Shown here in pieces: positions 8,223-17,687 of a stretch of DNA of 34,420 nt. Every line of letters begins with the position of its first letter. Within the stretch, counting starts at the first letter, position 1. Below the pieces are notes generated by a model, which searched no databases, was not told where the DNA came from, and was given only the letters and a program-made list of their open reading frames with translations. The position numbers and the translations under genes are program-made. The stretch is from positions 1 through 34,420 of the forward strand of contig QCCZ01000008.1 in assembly GCA_003281085.1 (NCBI GenBank), written 5' to 3'. The stretch is from OCS155 cluster bacterium AG-349-E07 (lineage in GTDB: Bacteria; Actinomycetota; Acidimicrobiia; Actinomarinales; Actinomarinaceae).

Positions 8223-9120
8223 GAGATTGTTTCTAGGTAATACAAATATTGATTTTCATAATATTGGCAGTCGATTTTATAAAATATTTATTATTGAATT
8301 TATAATTTTTTCTGCTGTTTTGATTGGATCCATATTTGGTTTCTTAAATTTAAATCTTTCAGTTGATTTTACTGGTGGGACAACATATCAACTCGATACT
8401 GAATATACAGATAATGATATAGATGATGTATTAAACAATACAATCCTCCCAGTATCTAGATATCAAACATTCGACAATTCAAATACAATGATATTTAGAG
8501 CAGTTGAGTCTACGCAGGAGCGTGAAACTGAGTTGTTAAATTATTTATCAAACAAATTCAGTGTAGAAAAAAATGAAATAGAGTTTCAAAGAGTCGGTCC
8601 TACTTTTGGTGAGGAAATAACAAACAAAGGGATTAGAGCACTTGTTATATTTTTATCCATAATTGCACTTCTTATATCATTCAGATATGAATATAGATTT
8701 TCATTCATCGCATTAACGGCATTAATGCATGATCTTTTATTAACCTTTTCTGTCTATGTAATTTTAGGTCTCGAGATAACGCCATCTACAATAATTGCTC
8801 TATTAACAATATTGGGTTATTCCTTATATGACACGGTTATTTTATTTGATAAATTAAAAGATTCTCAAAAATCATTTAAGAGAGATACGCTTACGAGTGA
8901 AATACTTAACAAAACATTTAATGAAGTGTTAATGAGAAGTATTAATACTTCTTTTACATCAGCTATTCCGATTATTTCAATAATTCTTATTGGTAATTAT
9001 TTAGGTATTGAAGGAAACCTATCTGATTTTGCTATTCCTTTATTAATTGGGATATTATCTGGTACATACAGTTCTATATTTGTTACTGTACCATTTTTGT
9101 CAAAGATAATTAAAACTTAA
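8215..9120 (+). CDS. secF: Protein translocase subunit SecF
   Basis: About 301 residues from the ATG at 8215, giving an eight-base overlap with secD. A TTG at 8209 would add two residues and cannot be excluded. It has an N-terminal membrane helix (about 20-42), the family motif V-D-F-T-G-G-T, an extracytoplasmic P4-like domain, and five C-terminal helices, including a Y-S-L-Y-D-T-V-I-L-F-D-K block typical of SecF. It acts as a complex with SecD and YajC. In mycobacteria apt follows secF; here rel comes next after 21 bases. Confidence 0.96.
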   Translation: MFKRLFLGNTNIDFHNIGSRFYKIFIIEFIIFSAVLIGSIFGFLNLNLSVDFTGGTTYQLDTEYTDNDIDDVLNNTILPVSRYQTFDNSNTMIFRAVESTQERETELLNYLSNKFSVEKNEIEFQRVGPTFGEEITNKGIRALVIFLSIIALLISFRYEYRFSFIALTALMHDLLLTFSVYVILGLEITPSTIIALLTILGYSLYDTVILFDKLKDSQKSFKRDTLTSEILNKTFNEVLMRSINTSFTSAIPIISIILIGNYLGIEGNLSDFAIPLLIGILSGTYSSIFVTVPFLSKIIKT

Positions 9121-9129
9121 GAAATTTAG

Positions 9130-9135
9130 TACCAT
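9130..9135 (+). promoter_or_regulatory. Candidate -10 (TACCAT) for a leaderless rel mRNA
   Basis: The 21-base gap before rel contains TACCAT at exactly -12 to -7 from the ATG at 9142, fitting TANNNT and a transcript starting at the A of the start codon. No Shine-Dalgarno and no convincing -35 is seen. The call rests on exact spacing, repeated at 1882 and 4095. Confidence 0.4.
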
Positions 9136-9141
9136 TAATAT

Positions 9142-11307
9142 ATGTCGACTAAAAGTCCTGTGAAAACAGCTGATGAACTATTTAATAGTATTTTAGAAAA
9201 CTATCCAAAATCTTCTCATAAGCTTTTAAATGAAGCATATAAGTTTGCAGCTAATGGACATAAAAACCAAAAAAGAAAATCAGGTGAAGACTACATTACT
9301 CATCCACTACAAGTTGCTCTATATCTCGCTGAATTGAATCTTGATAAAGAAACAATCATAGCTGCATTTTTGCACGATTTGATAGAAGATACTGATGTAA
9401 CTTATTCTGATATAAAAAAAGATTTTGGTAAAGAAGTTGCTGATATCGTTGATGGTGTAACGAAATTAGATAAAATAAATTACAACTCAAAGGAAGAAGC
9501 TAAAGCAGATGCAATAAGAAAAATGGTTATTGCTATGTCAAAAGATATTAGAGTGTTAATTCTCAAATTAGCTGACAGACTTCATAATATAGAAACAATA
9601 CAATATCATACTGATTGGAAACAAGAGAAAATCGCTAATGAAACACTATACGTGTACGCACCATTGGCACATAGATTAGGTTTGCAATCAATTAAACATA
9701 AATTAGAAGATACTTCCTTCAAGATCCTTTTTGATAAACAAAATAATGAAATTCAAGAACAGATAACTCAAACAAGGCCAGATAGAGAAAATCAACTTGA
9801 AGAATCTTTAAATATAATTAAGTCATTGTTATCAGATAACTCAATTTCTGCAGAAGCATACGGCAGACCAAAACATAATTATTCAATATACAAAAAAATA
9901 GTTAATAATGGATTAACGTTTAATGAAATTAATGATTTAGTTGGAATAAGAATAATTACTGATGATGTTAAAAATTGTTATACGATACTTGGATTAATTC
10001 ATGCAAATTTTCAACCTGTTCTAGGACGATTTAAAGATTTTATTTCAATGCCTAAATTTAATTTGTATCAAAGCCTTCATACAACAGTTATTACCTCTGA
10101 TGGTAATAAAATGGAAATTCAAATTAGAACTCATGATATGCATTACAGAGCAGAATTTGGAGTGGCTGCACATTGGAAATACAAGGAAAAACCTTCTAAC
10201 GATCTTACTAGATGGACTAATGAGCTTACAGAGATGTCATCAGAATATCCTGATCCTAATGAATTTTTACAGCATATGAAGTTAGATTTGTATGAAAATG
10301 AAGTATTTTGTCTTACACCTGAAGGCGATGTCTTATCTTTGCCACAAGGTTCCACACCAGTTGATTTTGCCTTTGCCATTCATACACAGGTAGGTGAGAA
10401 ACTGATTGGTGCGAAAGTAAATGGAAAATTAGTAAATTTAAGTAATGAACTAAAATCTGGGGATACAGTAGAAATACTTACAAGCAAAGATAAGAACAAA
10501 GGACCTAGTAGAGATTGGTTAAATATAGTAAAAACTACAAGAGCAAGATCCAAAATAAAACAATGGTATCAAAAGCAACTTAAAAATGAAGACATCCAAA
10601 AAGGAAAAACAGTATTAAATACCTGGTTAGACGAGAATAATGATGTTTTGGAAGTAAATTCAAAAGACCAAATATTAAATGAATTGTTATTAGAAATGAA
10701 GCTTCCTAATATCGAAACTTTGTATCAAAGTCTTGGAAATGGAAATACAGGTATAAATATTGTTGGTAACAAGATACGGAAAATAGTATTTCCAAATGAA
10801 ATATCTGTTGATGACGATTTATATTCGCCTGAAATTAAGAGTGATAGTAAATCGGATTTAATTATTGTTGAAGGATATGATGACATACAAGTCAGAATGG
10901 CAAAATGCTGCGTACCCGTACCTGGTGACGATATTTTAGGATTTATAACTATATCAAATGGTATTGCAATTCATCGTTCTGATTGTTTAAATATAAAAAT
11001 TGATCCAAATAAAGGGGAAAGAATTTTAGATGTAAGTTGGGGATTTGAACCTAATACTGGAACTATTGTTTGGCTTGAAATAGAAGCTATTGACAGACCT
11101 TATTTACTTAGAGATGCGACTATTGCAATTTCTGATAATGGAGGAAATATATTGGTAGCAAAATCTGTTACAAGTAGTAAAAGAATTGTGAGTTTGATAT
11201 TTCAGATTGAAGTTAGTGATGTTACTCAATTAGATGCAATATTAAATGATGCTAAAGATATTGAGAATGTTTTTGAAGCAACAAGAATCTATCCAGGAAG
11301 AAAATGA
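9142..11307 (+). CDS. rel: Bifunctional (p)ppGpp synthetase/hydrolase Rel
   Basis: 721 residues. It makes and degrades the alarmone (p)ppGpp and is the single long RSH protein expected in actinobacteria. Domains in order: HD hydrolase with H54, H78-D79 in F-L-H-D-L-I-E-D and D145 in D-R-L-H-N; synthetase from about 225 with G-R-P-K-H-N-Y-S-I-Y and E-I-Q-I-R-T at 325-330; TGS at about 387-447; a zinc-finger-like C-C-V-P region near 590; and a C-terminal ACT domain. R296-F-K-D299 is the RxKD form typical of bifunctional Rel rather than synthetase-only RelA, and the intact HD site agrees. It overlaps the next gene by ATGA. A leaderless promoter may separate it from secF. Confidence 0.97.
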   Translation: MSTKSPVKTADELFNSILENYPKSSHKLLNEAYKFAANGHKNQKRKSGEDYITHPLQVALYLAELNLDKETIIAAFLHDLIEDTDVTYSDIKKDFGKEVADIVDGVTKLDKINYNSKEEAKADAIRKMVIAMSKDIRVLILKLADRLHNIETIQYHTDWKQEKIANETLYVYAPLAHRLGLQSIKHKLEDTSFKILFDKQNNEIQEQITQTRPDRENQLEESLNIIKSLLSDNSISAEAYGRPKHNYSIYKKIVNNGLTFNEINDLVGIRIITDDVKNCYTILGLIHANFQPVLGRFKDFISMPKFNLYQSLHTTVITSDGNKMEIQIRTHDMHYRAEFGVAAHWKYKEKPSNDLTRWTNELTEMSSEYPDPNEFLQHMKLDLYENEVFCLTPEGDVLSLPQGSTPVDFAFAIHTQVGEKLIGAKVNGKLVNLSNELKSGDTVEILTSKDKNKGPSRDWLNIVKTTRARSKIKQWYQKQLKNEDIQKGKTVLNTWLDENNDVLEVNSKDQILNELLLEMKLPNIETLYQSLGNGNTGINIVGNKIRKIVFPNEISVDDDLYSPEIKSDSKSDLIIVEGYDDIQVRMAKCCVPVPGDDILGFITISNGIAIHRSDCLNIKIDPNKGERILDVSWGFEPNTGTIVWLEIEAIDRPYLLRDATIAISDNGGNILVAKSVTSSKRIVSLIFQIEVSDVTQLDAILNDAKDIENVFEATRIYPGRK

Positions 11308-11924
11308 CTGATATAAAAAAATTTACAAGTTTTGCAACATCAAACTGTTATCTAATAAGCCCTTTTGATAATGAAATTGTATTTTTAATAGATTTACCAC
11401 CAAATATTGATGAAGTAATTGATTACATAAATACAAATAATTTAACTATTGGAGGTGCATTTATAACACATGGTCACTGGGATCATGCAATAGGACTATC
11501 TTCTTTTGATTCAAAGGCTTATATCAATCTTGATGACGAACATTTAGCAAGAAATCCAAGCGAGCAAATAGGAGATTTTCTTGGTGATAAGGTATCTGTA
11601 AACAAATATGAAGGTAATTTACATAACGTTTTAGACCATGAATATGATTTTTTAAATGTTTATATAAACCCTGGACATACTAAAGGTAGTGTATCATTTG
11701 AATTTAAGGATTTAGGGGCAGTTTTTACTGGAGACTTTATATTTAAAGATAGTATTGGAAGAACAGATTTGTATTCAGGGGATAATAATGAAATGATTGA
11801 TTCTATAAACAATGTTTTCACTCTCTTTCAAGATGATTTTCAATTATTTCCTGGTCATGGAGATGATGACACTGTAATAAATATTAAGAATAACAATCCA
11901 TTTATTAGAGAGTATTTGAAATGA
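11304..11924 (+). CDS. Metallo-beta-lactamase-fold hydrolase, glyoxalase II-like
   Basis: 206 residues. It has a di-metal hydrolase core: T-H-G-H-W-D-H (H56, H58, D60, H61), N-P-G-H-T-K-G-S for the next ligand, G-D-F-I-F with the bridging Asp followed by G-R-T-D, and F-P-G-H-G for the last His. The size and G-R-T-D wording match the short YcbL-type hydroxyacylglutathione-hydrolase-like proteins, which lack the long C-terminal glutathione-binding domain of true glyoxalase II. A similar gene follows rel in mycobacteria. The substrate is unknown; a thioester is the usual guess. It has ATGA overlaps on both sides. Confidence 0.85.
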   Translation: MTDIKKFTSFATSNCYLISPFDNEIVFLIDLPPNIDEVIDYINTNNLTIGGAFITHGHWDHAIGLSSFDSKAYINLDDEHLARNPSEQIGDFLGDKVSVNKYEGNLHNVLDHEYDFLNVYINPGHTKGSVSFEFKDLGAVFTGDFIFKDSIGRTDLYSGDNNEMIDSINNVFTLFQDDFQLFPGHGDDDTVINIKNNNPFIREYLK

Positions 11925-13093
11925 TAGATCAAGTTAAGGGAACAAGAAATTTATACGGTAAAGATATAGATAATTATTTACACATAAAAGATAAATTTTT
12001 AAACTGTTATGCAAGTTATGGTTATAAATTTGTTGAATTGCCAAACATTGAACACAAAGATTTATTTACAAAATCTATAGGTGAAAATTCCGAGATAGTT
12101 ACTAAGCAAATGTATGAATTTGAAGATAAAGCTGGACGAAGTCTTGTATTGAGACCAGAAGGAACAGCTAGCGTCGTGAGGTATCATAACGAATTTCATA
12201 AAGATCAATCAAATAAATACAGTTATTTTGGAAAAATGTATAGATATGAAAATCCACAAAAAAATAGATACAGAGAATTTCATCAAGCGGGGGCTGAACT
12301 AATTGGAACATTAGATAATTATTCTGACGTTCAATTAATTAAATCTTCATTTAGATTTCTTAATTCACTTGAATTAAATTTTAAATTAAAAATTAACACA
12401 ATAGGTAGTGTCGATGAAAGAAAGGAGTATGTAAGTGTTTTAAAAAAGTATTTTGATAAAAACAAAAAAGATTTGTCTAAAGAGAGCGTTGAAAAGATTG
12501 AATCAAATACATTAAGAATATTAGATTCAAATGTACAAGAGGACTTACAGATTATTGATCTGGCCCCACTAATTACAAATTATCTAGAAGATGAAACATT
12601 ACAGAAATACGAAGATATAAAGAATATGCTAAATAATATTAATATTCCTTACTCCGAAGATCATAAGTTAGTTAGAGGTTTAGATTATTACAATGATTTA
12701 ACTTTTGAATTTGTAGCCGATGGTGTAGTTATTGGTGGTGGTGGTAGATATGATAAATTGTCACAAATACTTAACATAGGTCAATCTCAAGGAGTGGGTG
12801 TCGCTTTCGGAGTAGACCGTATAATAAACCAACTTCAACTTGATACTCATAAAGAAAAAATATTTTTAATTTCTCAATATGAAGAAGAAATGTATGACAT
12901 TTCTGATGAATTAGATAAAAATCATATACCTTATGAAGTACCTATAAGATTCAGTAAGGAAAATACTCAGTACAAAGAAGCTATAAAGAATAATGCGACA
13001 TTAGTAATTAATTGTTCTGAAAAAACTATTAAGATTATCAGCAGCAATAAAGTTGTACCATTCGATATTAATAAATTAAAGGAATTAATTTGA
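11921..13093 (+). CDS. hisS: Histidyl-tRNA synthetase
   Basis: 390 residues, about 30 fewer than most bacterial HisRS. It is a class II synthetase charging tRNA-His. Motifs visible: L-R-P-E-G-T-A-S near residue 80, motif 2 around Y-R-Y-E ... R-Y-R-E-F-H-Q-A-G, the histidine-specific R-G-L-D-Y-Y block near 248, G-G-G-G-R-Y-D, and motif 3 G-V-G-V-A-F-G-V-D-R. The C-terminal anticodon-binding domain is the shortened part. It overlaps the hydrolase by ATGA and aspS by TTGA. Confidence 0.96.
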   Translation: MIDQVKGTRNLYGKDIDNYLHIKDKFLNCYASYGYKFVELPNIEHKDLFTKSIGENSEIVTKQMYEFEDKAGRSLVLRPEGTASVVRYHNEFHKDQSNKYSYFGKMYRYENPQKNRYREFHQAGAELIGTLDNYSDVQLIKSSFRFLNSLELNFKLKINTIGSVDERKEYVSVLKKYFDKNKKDLSKESVEKIESNTLRILDSNVQEDLQIIDLAPLITNYLEDETLQKYEDIKNMLNNINIPYSEDHKLVRGLDYYNDLTFEFVADGVVIGGGGRYDKLSQILNIGQSQGVGVAFGVDRIINQLQLDTHKEKIFLISQYEEEMYDISDELDKNHIPYEVPIRFSKENTQYKEAIKNNATLVINCSEKTIKIISSNKVVPFDINKLKELI

Positions 13094-14793
13094 ACATTAA
13101 CGAATTAGTAAATGCAAAAAACAATGCTGAAGTTCAAAATGTTAACGGTTGGGTTTCATCTATAAGAGATCATGGGGGACTTACTTTTATTGATCTTCGT
13201 GATTTTTATTCTTCTATACAAATTGTTTACGAGCAAAGCAAAAATATGCCTTCTGATATAAAGAATGAATATTACATTTCTGTATCAGGTGTATTTAAAG
13301 AGCGAGATAAAGAACTAGTTAATAAAAATACTCAATTAGGCATGTATGAGATTCAGGCTTCTGAAATAAATATTATAAATAAAAGTAAGACTTTGCCATT
13401 TCAAATAGATAACAATATTGATACTGACGAAAGTATAAGATTGAAATATAGATATCTTGATTTGAGAAGACAATCTATGAAATCAAACATAATCGGCAGA
13501 TCTAATACTTTTAAATCTATAAGAAAGATTATGGACAAAATGGATGTGTTAGAAATAGATACACCTACTCTTATCAAATCAACTCCTGAAGGTGCTAAAG
13601 ATTTTTTAGTACCTTCGCGTAAAAACAGCAATACTTTTTATGCCTTACCACAATCACCTCAGATGTATAAGCAACTATTCATGATGGCTGGATTTCCAAA
13701 TTATTACCAAATTGCAAAGTGTTACAGAGATGAAGACTCAAGAAAAGATAGACAACCTGAATTTACTCAACTGGATGTAGAATTTTCGAATGCTAATCCT
13801 GAAATAGTTAAAAAAAATATTGAAACTATCGTTAAATTTGTCTTTCAAGATGCATACGATATAAAAATAGACTCTGCATTTAAAAATATGACTTTTTCTG
13901 AAGCTATATCTTTGTATGGAACTGACAAACCTGATTTAAGAATTAAAGAAACGATAAGTGATTGTACTGAAGTATTTAAAGCGACTGAAATTAATTTTTT
14001 GAGTGATATTTTAAATAAAGAGGGTGTAATCAGATTTTTAAAAACTGACGATTCGATTACTCGAAAAATAATTGACCAGTTAGATCAAGAATTAAAAGAA
14101 TTAGGTTCAAATGGTCTAGGCTGGTTTAAGATTGAAAACAAAGTTATATCAGGTCCTTTATCTAAATTAATTTCAGAATCAGAGAAAGAATTTCTGATAA
14201 GTCAGGGTAACGGATTATTTCTTTTTCAAGCTGGACAAGAGATGGAAATAGCACCATTTCTTGATCATATTAGAAGATATATTTTCAAACCTACCACCGA
14301 AGAACAGTTTACTTTTTGCTGGATTGATAATTTCCCATACTTTGAAGTCGAAAATGGTAATTTACAACCATCTCATCATCCATTTACAGCCCCAACAAAT
14401 GAAGACGATTTTATTGATAATCCAGAGCTTTCGACAGCTTTACATTACGATTTAGTTCTTAATGGGGTTGAGCTTGGATCAGGTTCTCAAAGAATAAGTA
14501 ATCCAGATTTACAACGTATTGTTCTTGAAAAATGGGGTTTAAGTAATGAAGAAATTCAGGATAGGTTCGGTTGGTTTATAGAAGCACTTTCATATGGGAC
14601 ACCACAACATGCAGGATTTGCTATAGGCATAGATAGATTGATTGCTGAAGTATATAATCAAAATTCAATAAGAGATGTAATACCATTTCCTAAAACACAA
14701 TCTGGACTAGATCCACTTACTGATGCGCCTTCATATATCAATGAAAATATATTAGAAGAATATAATTTAAAGTACATTAACAAAGATGAATAG
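13090..14793 (+). CDS. aspS: Aspartyl-tRNA synthetase (bacterial type)
   Basis: 567 residues. It has an OB-fold anticodon domain at the N terminus (V-N-G-W-V-S-S-I-R-D-H-G-G), a class II catalytic core with motif 2 C-Y-R-D-E-D-S-R-K-D-R-Q-P-E-F-T-Q, the bacterial GAD insertion in the middle, and motif 3 near the end (I-G-I-D-R-L-I-A, then R-D-V-I-P-F-P-K-T). The TTG start sits in a TTGA overlap with hisS. Whether it also charges tRNA-Asn cannot be judged here; no asnS or gatCAB is in the window. The hisS-aspS pair is normal. Confidence 0.97.
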   Translation: MNINELVNAKNNAEVQNVNGWVSSIRDHGGLTFIDLRDFYSSIQIVYEQSKNMPSDIKNEYYISVSGVFKERDKELVNKNTQLGMYEIQASEINIINKSKTLPFQIDNNIDTDESIRLKYRYLDLRRQSMKSNIIGRSNTFKSIRKIMDKMDVLEIDTPTLIKSTPEGAKDFLVPSRKNSNTFYALPQSPQMYKQLFMMAGFPNYYQIAKCYRDEDSRKDRQPEFTQLDVEFSNANPEIVKKNIETIVKFVFQDAYDIKIDSAFKNMTFSEAISLYGTDKPDLRIKETISDCTEVFKATEINFLSDILNKEGVIRFLKTDDSITRKIIDQLDQELKELGSNGLGWFKIENKVISGPLSKLISESEKEFLISQGNGLFLFQAGQEMEIAPFLDHIRRYIFKPTTEEQFTFCWIDNFPYFEVENGNLQPSHHPFTAPTNEDDFIDNPELSTALHYDLVLNGVELGSGSQRISNPDLQRIVLEKWGLSNEEIQDRFGWFIEALSYGTPQHAGFAIGIDRLIAEVYNQNSIRDVIPFPKTQSGLDPLTDAPSYINENILEEYNLKYINKDE

Positions 14794-17305
14794 TAACCAA
14801 ATAAGAACAGAGTTTTTAAATTATTTTGAATCTAAAAATCATGACGTTATCAAGTCTGCATCTTTAATACCTCACGACAATACTTTGTTATTCACAGCTG
14901 CAGGAATGGTACCCTTAAAAGATTATTTCTCTGGAAATAAAGTCCCTGATAATCCAAATATGGCTTCTTCACAGAAATGTATAAGAACAATTGATATTGA
15001 TATTATTGGAGATACTGACAGACATCTTTCATTTTTTGAAATGTTAGGAAATTTTAGTGTTGGAAAGTATTTTAAAAAAGAAGCAATACGTTATTCGTAT
15101 GAATTTATAACAGAAGTTTTATCAATTAATCCAGAAAGATTATGGTTCACAGTTTATAAAGATGATAAAGAGTCTTTCGATATTTGGCTCAATGAAATAG
15201 GCGTTCCGGAAGAAAGAATACAGTATGGCGATAAAGATAATTTCTGGCATATGAATATCCCTGGACCCTGTGGGCCCTGTTCAGAAATTTTTATTGACAG
15301 AGGTTCAAAATATGGACCAGATGGGGGACCAATTGGAGGGGGAGAAGACCGATTTGTTGAGATATGGAATCTTGTATTTATGGAATCTATACAAGATAAA
15401 CCTTTTGAAGTAGTAGGAACATTACCAAGTAAAAACATAGATACTGGTATGGGTTTAGAGAGAATTGCAATGATTATGCAAGAAAAAGAATCTTTGTTTG
15501 AAACAGATTTATTTAGTTCAATACATAAAGAACTATCAAAAAAAATAAAAAACTCAGATGCTAAATACGAAAAAATTATTTTAGACCATATAAAAGCATC
15601 CACTTTTATGCTTAGTGATGGTGTTGTTCCTACTAACGAAGGTAGAGGTTATATCTTAAGAAGACTCATTAGAAGAGCTTTAAGAGCTTATAATAAATTA
15701 ACTGATGAGCCATCATCACTCGATTTTCTTATCAAAGAAGTTACAAAATTGTACAGCGAACCTTATCCTGAACTTGATAAAAATATTGAAAAAATAACAA
15801 AATTATTTAAAACTGAAGAGGATTTATTCGGCAAAACATTAAATAAAGGAATCCAAGAAATTAATACAATTCTTGAAACAGGTGAACTATCTGCAAAACA
15901 AGCTTTCTATCTATTTGAAACATACGGTTTTCCTTTTGAATTAACACAAGAAATTGCTCTTGAGAACAACATAACTTTAAATGAAGAAGATTTTCAACAA
16001 TATTTTGAAAATCATAAGATTAAATCTAAAGGTTCCTCTACTAAAATAGATCAAAATATGAAATTAGATATAGATTCCAATGATTTTTGTGGATATGAAA
16101 CAATAGATACCGTATCTGAGATATATCACGTAGAACCTCTAGAAAATAAATCTATAATATTTACTAAAATAAATCCATTCTATTTTGAAGCAGGTGGACA
16201 AATTTCTGATGAAGGAAAAATTAGAATTGATGAAAGAGAATATTTTGTTGAGAAAGTTGTTCAGAGTGAAAATGGAGCAACAGGATTAGTTGTTGATGTA
16301 AATAATGTAAACATTGGTGATGAAGTTCAATTAACAGTAGATGATTCTTTTAGAAATGCAGTATCTAAAAGTCATAGTGCAGCACATATTGTACATTCTG
16401 CTTTAAGAAATATTTTAGGGGATCATGTTGCACAAGCCGGTTCTAACGTTGCGCCTGGTAGATTTAGATTTGATTTTAGCCATACTCAGAAAGTCTCTGA
16501 TGAGGAGTTGTCAGACATTTTCGAAACAGCAAACAAAGTAATTTTTGATGATCTCGAAGTTAATACAAATATTATGAATATTGATAAAGCTAAAGAGGAA
16601 GGTGCTTTAGCATTTTTTGGCGATAAGTATGAAGACGATGTGAGGGTAGTTAATATTGGTTCATTTTCAAAAGAATTATGTGGTGGTACTCATGTTAAAA
16701 ATTCTCATGACGTTGGATTGGTTGTATTAACTCAAGAATCTTCAATTGGTTCAAACTTAAGACGTGTAGAAATGCTATCTGGCTCACATGCTTATGATTT
16801 CTTAAATACAGCTTATAAATCTTATCAAAATGTTGCTGATATTCTTAAAGTACAAACTAGTGAAGTATCAACTAAATTAAAACAAAACCTTGAAACACTT
16901 GAAGAATACAAATTAAAAATATCGAATTTTAGAAAGGATGAGTTAACAAAGTTAACACAAGATTATTCTTCTAAATCTTCAAAGATTGGTAAATACAATG
17001 TAATCGTTGAAACCATTTCTTTAGAAAATTCCAATGAGTCTAGAGAAGTTGCTTTAAATATAGTTAACAACTTTGATGTTGATATTTGCATATTATTTTC
17101 AAATATATCTGGTAAAACTACAATCGTTGGCTCAACTAAACCAAGTATTGATCTTGATATCTCAATAATTACCAATGACCTATCATCATTGTATAGTGGA
17201 GGAGCTTCAAAAGATCCAAATCTATCTATAGGTGGAGGTCCTGGCAAATATGATACAGCTAAAGCAATTAATGCCGCTAAACAATTCTTAACAAAATTAC
17301 TTTAA
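14786..17305 (+). CDS. alaS: Alanyl-tRNA synthetase
   Basis: 839 residues, slightly below the usual 870-890. Domains in order: class II aminoacylation core (F-T-A-A-G-M-V-P, C-I-R-T, N-F-S-V-G), tRNA-recognition helices, the editing domain with S-H-S-A-A-H and the later C-G-G-T-H zinc site that removes mischarged Ser and Gly, and the C-terminal C-Ala domain (G-G-A-S-K-D ... G-G-G-P). All are present, so the enzyme should be fully functional. It overlaps aspS by eight bases. The alaS-ruvX-mltG order is actinobacterial. Confidence 0.97.
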   Translation: MNSNQIRTEFLNYFESKNHDVIKSASLIPHDNTLLFTAAGMVPLKDYFSGNKVPDNPNMASSQKCIRTIDIDIIGDTDRHLSFFEMLGNFSVGKYFKKEAIRYSYEFITEVLSINPERLWFTVYKDDKESFDIWLNEIGVPEERIQYGDKDNFWHMNIPGPCGPCSEIFIDRGSKYGPDGGPIGGGEDRFVEIWNLVFMESIQDKPFEVVGTLPSKNIDTGMGLERIAMIMQEKESLFETDLFSSIHKELSKKIKNSDAKYEKIILDHIKASTFMLSDGVVPTNEGRGYILRRLIRRALRAYNKLTDEPSSLDFLIKEVTKLYSEPYPELDKNIEKITKLFKTEEDLFGKTLNKGIQEINTILETGELSAKQAFYLFETYGFPFELTQEIALENNITLNEEDFQQYFENHKIKSKGSSTKIDQNMKLDIDSNDFCGYETIDTVSEIYHVEPLENKSIIFTKINPFYFEAGGQISDEGKIRIDEREYFVEKVVQSENGATGLVVDVNNVNIGDEVQLTVDDSFRNAVSKSHSAAHIVHSALRNILGDHVAQAGSNVAPGRFRFDFSHTQKVSDEELSDIFETANKVIFDDLEVNTNIMNIDKAKEEGALAFFGDKYEDDVRVVNIGSFSKELCGGTHVKNSHDVGLVVLTQESSIGSNLRRVEMLSGSHAYDFLNTAYKSYQNVADILKVQTSEVSTKLKQNLETLEEYKLKISNFRKDELTKLTQDYSSKSSKIGKYNVIVETISLENSNESREVALNIVNNFDVDICILFSNISGKTTIVGSTKPSIDLDISIITNDLSSLYSGGASKDPNLSIGGGPGKYDTAKAINAAKQFLTKLL

Positions 17306-17306
17306 A

Positions 17307-17687
17307 GTGAATAATTTATTATCAATAGATTTTGGCGAACGTTATATGGGATTTGCAATAAGAACAGTTAAAACACAGATACCTATACCAATAGAAGTCG
17401 TAGACATTAAAAAGGATAATATTGCAAACAAAATATCTACATACGTCGATTCCTATGATATTAATAAATTTATTATTGGCTATCCATTAGGTATGAATCT
17501 TTCTGAAAATAGAATGACTAATAATGTTGATAATTTTATTGAAGAAGAATTAAAAAAATATAATTTGCCAATTTCAAAAGTAGATGAAAGATTCACTTCT
17601 GAATTAATCAAAAATAGTAAAAAAGACAGAGTTGATGATTTGTCAGCATTAGAGATATTAGAAACTTATATTAAAAATAATGATTAA
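17307..17687 (+). CDS. ruvX: YqgF/RuvX-family RNase H-like protein
   Basis: 126 residues. It has an RNase H-like fold with D8 in S-I-D-F-G-E-R-Y-M-G, I-G-Y-P-L-G-M, the catalytic-type D-E-R-F-T-S and a final acidic D-D-L-S-A. The family acts in 16S rRNA 5'-end processing, and a Holliday-junction nuclease role has also been suggested for some members. Because ruvC is missing from its usual place here, that second role deserves thought, but the sequence does not show it. The GTG start lies one base after the alaS stop. It overlaps mltG by eight bases. Confidence 0.9.
   Translation: MNNLLSIDFGERYMGFAIRTVKTQIPIPIEVVDIKKDNIANKISTYVDSYDINKFIIGYPLGMNLSENRMTNNVDNFIEEELKKYNLPISKVDERFTSELIKNSKKDRVDDLSALEILETYIKNND

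Noticed and set aside
14261-14455. Plus-strand open frame in another frame within aspS
   Set aside because: Lies entirely inside the conserved aspS catalytic domain and has low-complexity Ile/Leu content.
15154-15603. Minus-strand open frame of about 149 codons inside alaS
   Set aside because: Antisense to a fully conserved alaS with clear domains; no start context and no recognisable family.
17307-17687. RuvX as the functional replacement for RuvC
   Set aside because: The family's main supported role is rRNA processing and ruvX coexists with ruvC in most bacteria; nothing here shows resolvase activity.
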